This document shows positions 10,669 to 21,943 of a stretch of 64,000 bases of DNA, in pieces. Numbering within the stretch: the first letter of the stretch is position 1; each line of letters begins with the position of its first letter. Made by a program: the position numbers and the translations under genes. The notes under the pieces are model-generated. The model made no database searches. It saw nothing but the letters and a program-made list of their open reading frames with translations, and was not told the origin of the DNA. The stretch comes from Narthecium ossifragum (lineage: Eukaryota; Streptophyta; Magnoliopsida; Dioscoreales; Nartheciaceae): positions 10,242,010 through 10,306,009 of the forward strand of contig OY986972.1 in NCBI GenBank assembly GCA_963920575.1. Direction: 5' to 3'.

Positions 10669-11555
10669 TAGATCTCTATCATCAATCACCGAAATCAGGT
10701 AGGCCAAAATATACGTCAAGGAACTCTGTTCCCTCAACTCTATTAACAAGAAAATCATATCTATAAGATTATGTCTACCAAAAGATTACAAGTATCAAAC
10801 TAGAAAATACAAAGAAGCTACACTAAAGCTTCATGAGATCCCTAGTACAAAATTTAGCCACTCATCTTTGTGATAGAAGCCATAGATTCGATGAAGAACG
10901 ATTGGGATTCACGCTGCAACTCCATCTTCTTCAGAAACCCTAATCTTCTATTTTCTCTCTACGGGGGCATCTAATTTTCGACCAGCAAACACCTTCTTAT
11001 AGGTGAACTCTCGGAATTAGGGTTATGGCTAAGTTGGACTCCTACTACAACTCGGATTCCTTGGATTGATTCCTGGCTATCTTACTCCGGTCACAGCGGG
11101 GTCCAAACAAGTCCAACACGAATGATGTAGAGTAAGAAGTCTTCTGTCCGATCCCAAAGATTTGATAATATTCGGACTTATCTGAAAAATTTGGCGAATA
11201 TTCTCCTAAACGTCGATGTACCAGTTTTCCAGCATCTGAATATCTTCATAGTCTTCAAAACTAGTATTAATCTGCCAGAAATCTCGCAAAGTGTCCAACA
11301 TGAAAGTTGTAGCTCTTGAAGTCTTCTAGAATTCCTTCAAATTTTAGGAATTGAGGATTTATCTGGAGATTTTGACGAATTCTTTTCAAACTGACAGCGG
11401 AGCAACATAATTTTCACATATTAGTCTTTTTCTGTATTTTCTAACTTGAATCTTCATTAAACCTGAAATCAACTAACAACCTATCAAATACAAACACTCT
11501 CGGGCTAACAAATGTAAATTAAGGGGTTTAAGAATGAATATTTAGTGACTGATCA
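10669..11555 (-). mobile_element. element G, 3' LTR, right fragment
   Basis: Continues the LTR interrupted at about 945. It matches 18720-19596 and ends with the same 'gtgactgatca' type terminus, followed by a polypurine tract and the TTTGCT/AGCAAA hairpin (11556-11592). This is the 3' end of a minus-strand Athila-like element. Confidence 0.75.
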
Positions 11556-11684
11556 CACCTCCCAACTTACACTTTGCTAGTCCTCGAGCAAAGAAAATAT
11601 AGAAAAAAGCAATAAATCTAACTAGGCACTTTCGTAGGTCTCACGATTGCACTTAGTATGTACAACAAGTCTTTAAACCTCTGG

Positions 11685-14111
11685 TGTCGCGCCCCGACCC
11701 GCGAAAGCCCAACCGGGCCGGGCGACGCGAACCGGAACCTAACCAACGCGGAAAAGAACGACGAGGGTTCCCTCTAACCTATTGGTCTCCCTAGCAGTTC
11801 ACCAAAAGCACCATCAATTAAAGATATAATAAATAGCAAACACCTCGAACCTCAGATTAAAAAACTCAAGTGTTAATATATACAAATACTCGGAGAGGGG
11901 AAGATTCAAAGTACAACATCACTCCCGTAGGAGACTAACTAACATAGGGTAAAAGCAGTAAACAATCACCACCTCTCAAAGTCCACCAGGCGCCGCCGCA
12001 CCGCCGACCAACTGCCCGGTAGGGGCCACAGAAGAGGAACTGACGCCTGCACCTGCAAAACGCAGCCCGGGTAGGTGTGAGCACTAAGCTCAGTAGGGAT
12101 CTACACTACGACACACAGAAGGAAGAGGGAAACGCAACAGTGTCGCCCTCAAGCCAGACTCGAGTGAGCTACAATGGTCCCATTACCATTCACCGGTGAT
12201 CTCTAGGCATATCCAACCATGGTCACCCCAACGGACTGGGCCCATCCTGGATACACCTAGTGTCGCAGGGTTCCAGCTGTGGTCACCTGTTCTTCACTGG
12301 GCCCACACTGATGCCCCTGCTGGCAGGAACGGACACTGCCCAAAGAATAAGACCCGCCACCGGTGGCATCCTCAACACCTGACTTGAGGCCAACACGACC
12401 TTTAATCATCATCAAGCAACAGGTGTACCAGTCCTCCAAGCCTATCGTCGAATCGACTGGACACCACAATTCAAACCGGCTCCAAACAACCCAACCCCGG
12501 TCCTAGGGCTAAGTCCGAGCTTCCAGCCTCGGGACGGCGACCCAAAGATCACCCACGCCCTAACCAATGCAACTAAATGCACACAACAACAATGCATGCT
12601 ATGACATACACAGATAAGAAGCAGAGCATGCAAGAGTATGTCAAGCATCATATAAGTCTACTGGATCGCTGCAGCGGTCCCACCAACCCCTGCCAGCCGA
12701 TCCGCAGCGGGTCCCGGCATTACGACGGTACCGCGACCGTCCACCGCGGACTCCTGTAACGGGAAGCAAGCCCGAAAACCGTTGATGAACAGAACACAAT
12801 ATAATATTATATTCTGAAATATAATATTATATTCAAACACCCAAAACCACTACTTAGGGGCTAATTGATCCCGTCGATCCGACGTCCAAACGACATCGGA
12901 TTCAAGATCTAACTTAGCCACCAGTAGATGTATAAACCAGGATCATCATATCCAAAAATCATAATCATCCAACGGTTGGATTAACGGGAAAATGCTAATC
13001 AAAATCGTTAATCAAACTAACTTACCCATTAATTGCTGCAACGCAGCCCTTCAGAAACAAATTCATAAGAAATCATAGCAAAATCAGAAAATTACGAAAC
13101 AAGATGGAATGGAAAACTAACGAATAGCTCTACAACTCTTATGTTTATGAAAAGCCAAGATCATGTACTACACGGCGGGAAAACTCGCCGCAAGCCGGCT
13201 GTTTCTCAAGAACAGCAGAAAACCAGAAATCCGAGACTAATCATGCAATAAACATACTCAAATCTCAACTGATTAACATGAAACTTAAAATCAGTTATTC
13301 TAAAAGGCATAAGAAAACCAACAAAGCAAGGATCAACAAGATCGAACGGCTAGATCTCAAGAACACCCGAAAAGAACATCAGTAGGTATAACCCTACCTA
13401 GCTGCGCTTTCCTCGGCTGATTCCCCGCGATTTGATCACCAACAAGCCTCTAAACCTCTTTAGGGATCTTCCTCTCGTTGTCACGAATCCAATGAGCCTT
13501 AGAATGCCGAAAACGATGGACGGAGGAGGGAGAACGGAGGAGATGAAGCTCGCCGGCGGAGAAGGGAAGAAACAGAGCACCGCGGGAGAGAAGAGAAAGA
13601 AGGAAGAAGAAGAGAAGAGAAAGAGGAAGAGGAGGGGAAGAAAAGGAGGGGAAAGCCTGGGGAAAGCCGGGAAAACGGGGAAAAGCTGGGGGAAAGGGAG
13701 GGGAAGTCTTCCCTCCCTGACAGGGGAGAGCGACGGCCGACGGCCGTCCTCGCGAAAGAGAAAGAAAGCACCGACTCGAGCATGATCGATCTCCAAGGCA
13801 TGTGAGATCGATCTCCTTTGCAATCGAGATCGATCTCCTTGAAATCCAGATCGATCTTCTTTGCAATCCAGATCGATCTCCCTAGCCATCCAGATCGATC
13901 TCCTTTACTCAGAAAGGCAAACTTGGGCTAAACACAAGCCCAAGCTCAGATCTTCCGATCTCGGGTTCACCTAGCCATTCTAAACAAACACGAACACATA
14001 CAAGGCCAGTGTGTGCACACGTGGGTGTGAAACAAACCAACAAGGTGCAATTTACCAAATTGCCCTTGCGGTCTATAGCGAGCCACAGGGGTAGAGGGAC
14101 ATGTCCTCACA
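11685..14111 (-). repeat. Tekay-like 3' LTR, 2.4 kb
   Basis: Minus strand starts TGTGAGGACATGTCCC and ends CGGGGCGCGACA. It belongs to the same broad family as the LTRs at 23223, 52817, 53696/61081 and 63100. It carries a GC-rich section (13480-13760) and four or five AGATCGATCT-type palindromes (13785-13910) near its 5' end. Confidence 0.85.
13785..13910. repeat. array of AGATCGATCT-type palindromes in Tekay-like LTR
   Basis: Copies of 'gagatcgatctcc' and 'cagatcgatct' recur every 20-26 bp in the U3 part of the minus-strand LTR. Confidence 0.8.
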
Positions 14112-14184
14112 TCCTATTACCCTTAAAGGAAATTTCGTCCCGAGATTCGATAAGGGTAGGGCTCGGAACAATAAAACAGCTACA

Positions 14185-14859
14185 CTAGAGGACAGAACAA
14201 GAAGTACCTGGAGAAGAAAACAACTGCGGAAACTCCTGCCGCATGCGCGCCTCGCGCTGCCAAGTAACCTCCTCGGGCTCTGGGTAGATGTGCTGTGCCT
14301 CTAACACTCTGGCAAGAACTGCTGGCATACTCTGCACTGCGTAGAGGAAACTGCCAGATCCCTGATCCTCAAACTCGAGCCCCAACTTGCCCGTCGTCTC
14401 TAGAGCCTGCCACTGTACCACTGCCTCGACCTTGGCCGGGTCAACTGAGATCCCTGCTGCCGACACTACATGTCCAAGGAATCCTACCTGTGCAAGCCAG
14501 AACTCGCACTTGGAAGCCTTGGCATAAAGCCGATGCTCCCTAAGTAGCTGCAACACTGTCGCCAAGTGTCGCTCGTGCTCCGCCTCTGACCGGGAGTAGA
14601 TGAGGATGTCGTTGACGAACACCACAACGAACTTGTCTAGGAAAGGCTGGAAGATTCTCAGCATGAGATCCATGAACGCTGCTGGTGCGTTTGTCAGCCC
14701 AAACGGCATCACCACGAACTCGTACAGGCCGTACCGGGTCCGAAAAGTCGTCTTCGGGATGTCGCAATCCCGAACCCTCAACTGGTGGTAGCCAGTGCGA
14801 AGGAAATTGCACCTTGTTGGTTTACAGCGAGCCACAGGGGTAGAGGGACAGGTCCTCAC
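14185..14859 (-). pseudogene. Tekay-like reverse transcriptase fragment fused to 5' LTR
   Basis: The 224-codon frame starts in the 5' LTR remnant and runs into reverse transcriptase: [27 protein letters not shown], then [10 protein letters not shown]. The usual active site has two aspartates (xxDD); here it reads VND, so the first catalytic aspartate is changed. After [16 protein letters not shown] the frame jumps into a tail ending [19 protein letters not shown], which resembles the last residues of Tekay polyproteins. RNase H and integrase are deleted. An open frame across LTR, RT and tail is chance read-through and not a functional design. Confidence 0.85.
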
Positions 14860-15269
14860 ATCTGGGTTACCCCAGTGGAGGAGTTATAGTCTCCTGAGGG
14901 TTTTCAGGGATGACACCCACAAACATCTATACATTCTCTTGAATATATCATTAGAAATTAATTATAATATTCATTAACTCTAATGTATGAAATAGAAATA
15001 ATATTCATAAATAAACCCTTCAACTCATAATCAAATAAAAATATAGTAATTCAAAACATGTCATAACATATATCCAACATTTTAAAATATTTAATCATGA
15101 CTAAAAATAAATTTAACACTCCTGTGTGTGAATAGGATTCCACATGCTTCAGAACATCAATTATATCTAAACACTTCAATTATTTAAGATCACAATCATA
15201 GCCAAGCACATATCTTCCACTTATTACATAGCAATATCTGTTTTTTTTTTCAGGAATTTCAATAATTTT

Positions 15270-15382
15270 ACACGAACAACACACATTGTTAGGCACCTTG
15301 CTCGCTTACTAAGTATGAAACCTTTCTTTTTTTCATTATGAATCTCAACTGTTTTATGCGAACACCTTGCCCGGTTACTAAG
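15270..15382 (-). other. tandem structured motif (two copies), element G
   Basis: Copy at 15270-15313 keeps AACAA/TTGTT pairing and ends 'cttactaag'. The copy at 15356-15382 has lost the hairpin but keeps 'atgcgaac' and 'cccggttactaag'. It stands about 515 bp from G's LTR once the Tekay insertion is removed. Confidence 0.6.
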
Positions 15383-16349
15383 TTAAAAATCCATCGCATA
15401 CTCAGATAATTGCATGTGTTCATGTATTTTCTGTGCCATGACATAGACTTGTAAATTTATCCTAGTATCATGCTTATAATCTAATATCAACCCTTTAACA
15501 TGTGAAAGTGAACATGTGCATTAGGATATGTCAAGTTATCCTTAAATCTTGATAAAAGTGTTAAAGTATAAAAATAGTGTCAAACATAGCAAAAATTTAC
15601 TATCCCTTATATGACAGACAAGTCTCAAAATAATTCATAAAATAAATTTCTAAAACAGTCATATTTGTCAAATCATATTATAATTTCATCCTTTTGACAT
15701 ATTTCAAGGGATGTATAATAATAAGAATTAAATTTCTAGAATATACCCCCCAACTTAAATGTAATTTTTCCCAATTACACTAAGTTAGAAAAATAAAGCA
15801 AGGAATAAAGGTTCTCGATCACCATAAGATCGTGCCAGAAATAGGCATCGCACGCATTACGATCACCACACCGTCCATATAAAAGAGTCGTCATGGAAGA
15901 AAATGATTTCTCTAAAAAATAGTAAAAGAATAAAACCATATAAATCACCATAAAACATGAGGGACATATATAAAGACTTAAGAATAGCCCCCAGATCGAT
16001 CTATGTAAGATTTGCATAAGTTGTCCGTTAATGGTTTCCAAAGGAACACCTGCCATAAAAATACCTTTCCAAAAGATCAAATAGAATAGAATGTAAAATA
16101 TCACAATAATAGCAAAAAGGTATAAAGGAAACATTTGGCAGAAGATCCTTTGTATTAAGTGAACATAAAACTTTGAAGATCAGTCATCTACATGAGGCAA
16201 AGTATAAAATATAATCCAAAAGGAAAAAAAATAAAAAAACTCACTACACTAGAATCTCTATAGCAAACCAGCTCACCAAGATAAAAGAAAACCTAGATAA
16301 GCAATCATCCACTAAAATTTTCCTAAAGAAACAAAATCAGCAAAACTCC

Positions 16350-16985
16350 TCATTCATCATCCATCTCGTCCTCGCCGTCTTCTTCCTCAGAATCATAGTC
16401 ACTAGGCAATGGGGTCGGCGGACGGTCAGGGTCATCCGATGCATATGCTGACTCAGGAGGCGTCAAAAGAGCAGGATCAATAAGGGAACATGGAGGCACG
16501 ACGAGCTTTGAACCACCGGAACTCTCGAAGGATACCCAAGGATCATCAAGGTCTGGAGCATGCTGAATATCATAAACAATGCGGGCAAACAAATCCGCTA
16601 GAGGTAACGGCCCGTAGAACTCAACACCAACGGGATATTCGTCAGACGAGCCGACAGGTGCAGAAGAGTCAGAAATTACCCTAGGTGGAAAACAAAAAAC
16701 CGTTGGTGGCGTTAGGGAAGCTACAGTGCTCATCAAGTCATTGTCTAAGGAGAACCACGACTCCTGCTACAGTGGAGTTCCAGGTGCGAATTCAGACATC
16801 GGGGAGTAGAACGGACTAGCATCAGACGAGTAGGAGGATAGGCTCGATCGAGATATATCAAAGTTTAGAGATATGGCTAGGCCTGACGAGTTCACGATGC
16901 GTGTTTGCGAAGAATTAAGCGAAAACTTGTCGCAGGTCACGGTAGAGGAACAGAGTGAAGCTGGGTCGGAAGCGGCGAAGCGCAC
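16350..16985 (-). pseudogene. extra ORF 3' of integrase in element G (env-like position), function unknown
   Basis: Two consecutive in-frame segments (16985-16767 and 16736-16350) read as one roughly 210-residue protein with a stop between them. The N-terminal half is serine-rich (SSYSSDASPFYSPMSEF) and the C-terminal tail very acidic (DSEEEDGEDEMDDE). It lies between integrase and the 3' LTR, where Athila elements carry an env-like ORF. No transmembrane segment or signal peptide is visible here, although an upstream hydrophobic stretch occurs in another frame (about 17100-17200). A coding origin is plausible from the acidic run and frame length. Its role is unknown. Confidence 0.45.
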
Positions 16986-17341
16986 TAGTGACGGAAGAGA
17001 AGATTGCGAAGGGAGTAGAGGTTGACGACGGAAAGGTGGAAGAGGATGTTGGAGGGAGGTGGGGGCCTGGTGGTGGAAGACAAAGGAGAGAGGTGATCGG
17101 GTTGGTCGCTGGGAGGAAACAAACGATGAGGCAGAGCAGGAACCAGATAATGGAGTAGGGGTGATGATCGAAGAGGAAGAGATACCATAGGAAGTCAGGC
17201 ACGAGGAGATTTAAATAAAGACTGAACTAAAATTTGAGTTAGAGTAGGAAAACGTGTAGGATTAGGATGAAATCCGCTTGTCGAACAGCTCGAGCAGAAA
17301 AATTGTTATAGCCGGTCGATTCGACGGTCGACATGACGGTT

Positions 17342-19596
17342 TGATCGCTCAAAAACGTCATCGTTAAAACGTTGCTAACCTCAATTAAATCTTAAATTTA
17401 TATCCTTATTCGATCACTAATACTACTACGTAGACTAGTGGTGAAATCCAGAGTCGAACCACAGGGAATTACTAGGAAAAACAAAATCAGTTCTCAAAAC
17501 TCTAGATCTAAACCAACAACTTCAATGATAGATTGATCTAACTGAAACGATCTGAGAAATTAAAAGCAAATATTAAGGTTTTAATTAACTGGAAAAGATG
17601 TCTTAGGAAATACACAATCCACCCTAGTTTCATCCTTAATCTTCCATAGTTATTGTCTTGATCTGATACGGTTGGAAGTCCAGCTCCACCTGGGCTAGAC
17701 CAACCCACGCCCAATTACTGGGCAGGGCCCACACATGGGCTAGATCCAGTTGGGACCCACGCAGGTCAGGCCCCACCCCTTGGTAGGACCCGACCTTGGA
17801 CCAGGTCTCAAGCCAAAGCCGGCCTTAGGGATCCTAATCCTTAGCTGGTTACTACCTTAGTTAGTTCTTAATTGCTTTCCTAGTTGATTTCCTAGTTTGA
17901 GTCCAGTTTATGCTTTGTTTTATTAGTTCCTATTTTGAGTCCAGTTTGTTAGGGAGTTTGAGTTATGATTGAGTTTTAGTAGGAAAGTATGGTTACTTGC
18001 TGATTAAAGCAAGGTAGTTCTCTAGTAGTAGTAGGACTTTCTTGAGGCCTCTATAAAAGGACCTCCATAGCTTGTATTAGGTTTTATGCATTGAAGAATA
18101 AAGTTAGTAGTTAAAGTAGGATATCTTAGGAGTAGCTCTAAATTAATATTCCACTACCACCAGCCCCTCCCACGTTTCTCTCTCTTGCTGGCCTTCTCCA
18201 CCCGCCGGCTACCACCATCACCTCCGCCGTCCGCCGCTACCAGCAACCGCTCCAATCCCGGCGACCTCCTTGGCCGCCGCCCCTCTTCTTCCACCTCTCT
18301 TGGCGTGGATCTCCAAGAGTAACCAGCCAACCACAAGAGGATCTGCAAGGTAACCTCATCTCTACCGTCTCCTACCTCCAGTCTTCATCTTCCTCGTCGA
18401 ATACCTAGGGTCCTTCTCCTAAAACCCTAAAGGTATCTCTCGACCTAGCCATAGATTTGGCTAAGGAAGAACTGAGACCAGGTACCCGTGCCTACGAGAA
18501 GGCTCGGCGTAACATGATCACTTCTCTAAGCATTATGGATCGTATGGCTACAAACTCACACGAATCCCTAAAAGAAAGTTTTATGTTTCCTATGGCATAA
18601 TTTATCTTTGTTTGGCATAAATCATCTTCGGTCCTACCATTATCTTATGTTATTCTACTCCTAATGACCTTAGCATGACTTATCTTCAAGTAGCATAGAT
18701 TATCTCAAAGGCAAATCACAAACCACATGAAAACTATCTCATGAATCTCTACAATCAAGTACAACGATCATATAGGACTAAGAATACGTCAACGAAACTC
18801 TGTTCCTTCAACTCTATAATCATTAAAAACATATTCATGAGATTATACGTAGAGAAGTTCACAAAAATCCAACTAAGAAAGATCAAAAGTTACACTAGGG
18901 TTTCATGGTATTCCGAAGAACAAGAAATCTAGCCACTCATCTCTTGGAAATCATGAATCGGTGTAGAAGATGAAGCCTTTGATCCCCGTGGAAAGATCAT
19001 CGTCTTCAAAACCCTAACCTTCTCCTCCAAAAGTGCAACAAAAGATCCCAATTTTCGGCTGGAATAACCCCCTTATGTATTAGAAACCCTTCATCCCGGA
19101 ATTAGGAGTTATAGTTGATCTTAAACTCTAATTTCCCTAAATTCCGGGCTGCTGACGTCATCGGAGCGATCGCTCGGATGCAAATCCGATCCATCACTCA
19201 AGTCGGTCTGACTGGGTCATTAACTGCCACGTCATTAATTAATTTCTTCAGTTTTCTCTTTAACTTCCATACTTCGGACTTTGATTCAAAAACTGGCGCC
19301 AATGTAGACCGAATCTCATACTGTCTTCAACATAAACGTTGTAGCTCTTGAAGTCTTCTTGCATCTCTTACAATTTCAGAATATTTGGAATTGTATAGAA
19401 TTTCTGGTGATTTATGTTCAAATAGTCGACGAAGCAGTCTTTTTGCAAAATTTAGTGATTTTTGGCCGAATTCCTGGTATTTCTTCTCAAATCCTACTTA
19501 AACCTCAAATCAAGCAATATGATATCAAATATACCTACTCTAGACCGAACAAAGGTAATTTAAGGGGTTTAATTAGGAATAATTAGTGACTTATCA
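17342..19596 (-). repeat. element D 3' LTR (interrupted by a solo LTR)
   Basis: Starts TGATCGCTC and ends GTGACTTATCA. After removal of the solo LTR at 17664-18514 and its duplication it is 1399 bp, the same length as the partner LTR. Confidence 0.92.
17664..18514 (+). mobile_element. solo LTR, 851 bp, family not named
   Basis: Begins TGATACGGTT and ends CGGCGTAACA, flanked by TGATC on both sides (17659-17663 and 18515-18519). It is absent from the partner LTR at 32847. TATAAAAG at 18052-18059 suggests plus orientation. No internal coding region is present, so it is a recombination product. Confidence 0.88.
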
Positions 19597-19633
19597 CACC
19601 CCCCAACTTACACTTTGCTAGTCCTCGAGCAAA
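19597..19633 (-). promoter_or_regulatory. element D polypurine tract and adjacent hairpin
   Basis: AAGTTGGGGGGTG on the minus strand precedes the 3' LTR. TTTGCT (19614-19619) pairs with AGCAAA (19628-19633). Confidence 0.75.
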
Positions 19634-20139
19634 GAAAAGATAAAAAAAAGCAATAAATCTAATTAACCACTTTCGTAGGTTTCACGATTGCACTTAGCAT
19701 GTGCAACAAGCCTTTAACCCCTGGATTACCCCAGTGGAGGAGTTATAGTCTCCTGAGGGTTTTCAGGGATGACACCCACAAACATCTATACACTCCCTTG
19801 AATATATCATTTGAAATCAATCATAATACTCATCAACTCTAATGTATGAAATAGAAATAATATCCATAAATATACCCTTCAACTCATAGTTGCATAAAAA
19901 CATAGTAATTCAAAACATGTCATAACATATTTCCAACACTTCAACATATTTAATCTTGATTAAAAATAACTTTAACACTCCTGTGTGTGAATCGGGTTCT
20001 ACATGCTTCAGAGTATCAATCATATCTAAACACTTCAACTATTCAAGATCACAATCCTGTTCAGCACATATTTTCCACTCATCACATAGCAATTTCTGCT
20101 TTTTTTCATTTTTTTTTCTGCAGGAATTTCAATTGTTTT

Positions 20140-20182
20140 ACGTGAACACCACGCTGGTTAGGCACACTGCCCGGTTACTAAG
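20140..20182 (-). other. structured motif, element D
   Basis: Keeps the frame 'acgtgaac', hairpin, 'cccggttactaag'. The stem here is ACCA/TGGT instead of AACAA/TTGTT. It lies about 540 bp from the LTR. Confidence 0.6.
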
Positions 20183-20960
20183 TTGAAATTTTTTTTTGTT
20201 TTTTTTCGCATACTCAGATAATTGCATGTGTTCATGTATTTTCTGTGTCATGACATAAAATTATAAACCTATCCCAGTATCATGCTTAGAATCTAATAGC
20301 AATCCCTTAACATGTGGAAGTGAACATGTGCATTAGGATATGTCAAGCTATCCTTAGATCATGGTAAAAGTGTTAAAGTATAGAAATAAGATCATGCATA
20401 GCAACAATTTACTATTTCTTATATGACATACAAGTCTCAGAATAATTCATAAGATAAATTTCTAAAAACATGTACCTTTGTCAAATCATATCATAATTTT
20501 ATTCTTTTTGACATAATTCAAGGGATGTATAATATTTGGTTACCAGAAAAAAAATATGAGCATGAAATTTACGAATGCTACCCCCAACTTAAATGTAATT
20601 GTCCCCAATTACACTAAGTCATAAACGAAAGCAAAGAAAATCGGGTAGAGATAATCGTAATTTAGCTCCAAAATAGCGCTCCCTCATAAATACAAAAAAA
20701 TTACCGTCATTGCCAATAAAATTTATTCCTCCCAAGCATAACCTGCCAAAGGAATACATACATTTCCCAAAAGATCAAATATAACTCATGAAAGTTCAAA
20801 AATGTACTAGAATGAGAAAAATTTTCAGCAGAGTCTCCGTTGTATTTTCATGATATATTAATCTGTACAATCATTCATCAACATAAATTGAAATATAAAC
20901 ATAAAATCTTAAAATACATCGAAGCATCCATGCACAGCACCAAAAAAATATATTCATCAT

Positions 20961-21695
20961 TCAAAATTTCATCCAGATTAAAGATCGAGATTGTCCGATT
21001 CGAAATCGAAGCTCTGTAGCATCTGGCTCGTGTCCTGTAGCAGTTGGACGGCTGAGAGCTCGCCGGTGATGGATCAATGGTGAAACCTCATCGCCGAAGG
21101 ACGGGAAGGGTATAGAAAGAATCGTAGATGCTTGAGGTAGTCTCCGGTAAGCTCTGATCGAAGAGTCGAGGCCTCCAGGTGACAGATCTGAGGTGAACGG
21201 CTCGGAGGAAGACGATTGCTGGAATTGGATTCCAATGATCGGAGCTCCAATCAAGGATGGCACGGGGTGAGGAAGGATAGTGGAGGCATGGGGAACGGTC
21301 CTATGGTGCTTGATTGCTGAATTGAGCTTCCAGACGGTTGAATGAAGGTGGTCGGAGCGGTGGTTTCGTCGGAGCTTGAAGCCGAGGATCCCAGCAGCAA
21401 GGAAAGGATTTGATGGTGGTGGAAGCTTCATGGTGACCGGAGGAAGCTTTTGGAAGTGTTTGGGAGCGGTCAACGGCCGTGGGTGATGGTGAAGACGACG
21501 GCCGAGGGGCTCGTCGGCGTCGGAGGAGAAGGTTTCGAAGGAAGAGGAGGACGGAGTTAAATAGGTGGAAGGTTGGCGGAGGTTATGGTACTGGTTTGGA
21601 GAGATGAGGGCGGCCGGAGAGACATCGATGGACGGTGGGTGGCGATGGCTCGGGGACGAGCCGATGAGCCGGGACGACGAGCTGTGATCTAACAA
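20961..21695 (-). CDS. extra ORF 3' of integrase in element D, function unknown
   Basis: A 244-codon uninterrupted frame rich in serine, proline and histidine (SSSSRLIGSSPSHRHPPS near the N terminus). It lies between the GGG/CCC hairpin motif and the untranslated 3' region, the place of the env-like ORF in Athila elements and of the acidic ORF in element G. I see no clear similarity between the two, no hydrophobic membrane segment and no known domain. Being open for 244 codons in a GC-richer stretch of an otherwise stop-riddled element is notable, but GC-rich sequence has few stops and the opposite strand could equally be the meaningful one. It may be captured sequence. Confidence 0.35.
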   Translation of the reverse strand: MLDHSSSSRLIGSSPSHRHPPSIDVSPAALISPNQYHNLRQPSTYLTPSSSSFETFSSDADEPLGRRLHHHPRPLTAPKHFQKLPPVTMKLPPPSNPFLAAGILGFKLRRNHRSDHLHSTVWKLNSAIKHHRTVPHASTILPHPVPSLIGAPIIGIQFQQSSSSEPFTSDLSPGGLDSSIRAYRRLPQASTILSIPFPSFGDEVSPLIHHRRALSRPTATGHEPDATELRFRIGQSRSLIWMKF

Positions 21696-21763
21696 CGGAG
21701 CGGGAGGAGAGAGGAAAAATAAGGAAATGCAAGAAAAATCTGAAAAAAATAGAACTCCTAAAA

Positions 21764-21781
21764 ACTGGGTTGCCTCCCAGT
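21764..21781 (-). other. conserved GGG/CCC hairpin motif, element D
   Basis: ACTGGG pairs with CCCAGT around the loop TTGCCT, followed by 'aagcgcgtaattttacgtc'. It is placed just after the integrase frame. Confidence 0.75.
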
Positions 21782-21943
21782 AAGCGCGTAATTTTACGTC
21801 TTTCGCGAGATCTCCCGAAAAACTTAGTGATTGCCTAGATCCGTCAAGATAATGGACTCAATAATATCTCCATGTTGAATGTCCTCAACATAAGGTTTCA
21901 ATCCATGCCCATTAACTTTAGTGATCTCATTTGTGCTTGGGTC

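Larger units (their letters stand above)
11685..14860 (-). mobile_element. deleted Tekay-like (Ty3/gypsy) retrotransposon
   Basis: Termini TG...CA and a perfect 5-bp duplication TCTGG (11680-11684 and 14861-14865) define the insertion. Removing it joins element G text that matches 19700-19740 in D. In minus order it has about 55 bp of 5' LTR, a reverse-transcriptase piece, a short C-terminal tail of the polyprotein, a stretch resembling 'gggacgaaatttc' before the 3' LTR, and the 2.4-kb 3' LTR. Two internal deletions removed most LTR, gag, protease, RNase H and integrase sequence. Confidence 0.9.

Noticed and set aside
13398..13889. Long overlapping open frames on both strands in a GC-rich stretch
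   Set aside because: They lie wholly inside the Tekay-like LTR, several frames are open at once, and the encoded text is low-complexity. They reflect base composition and not genes.
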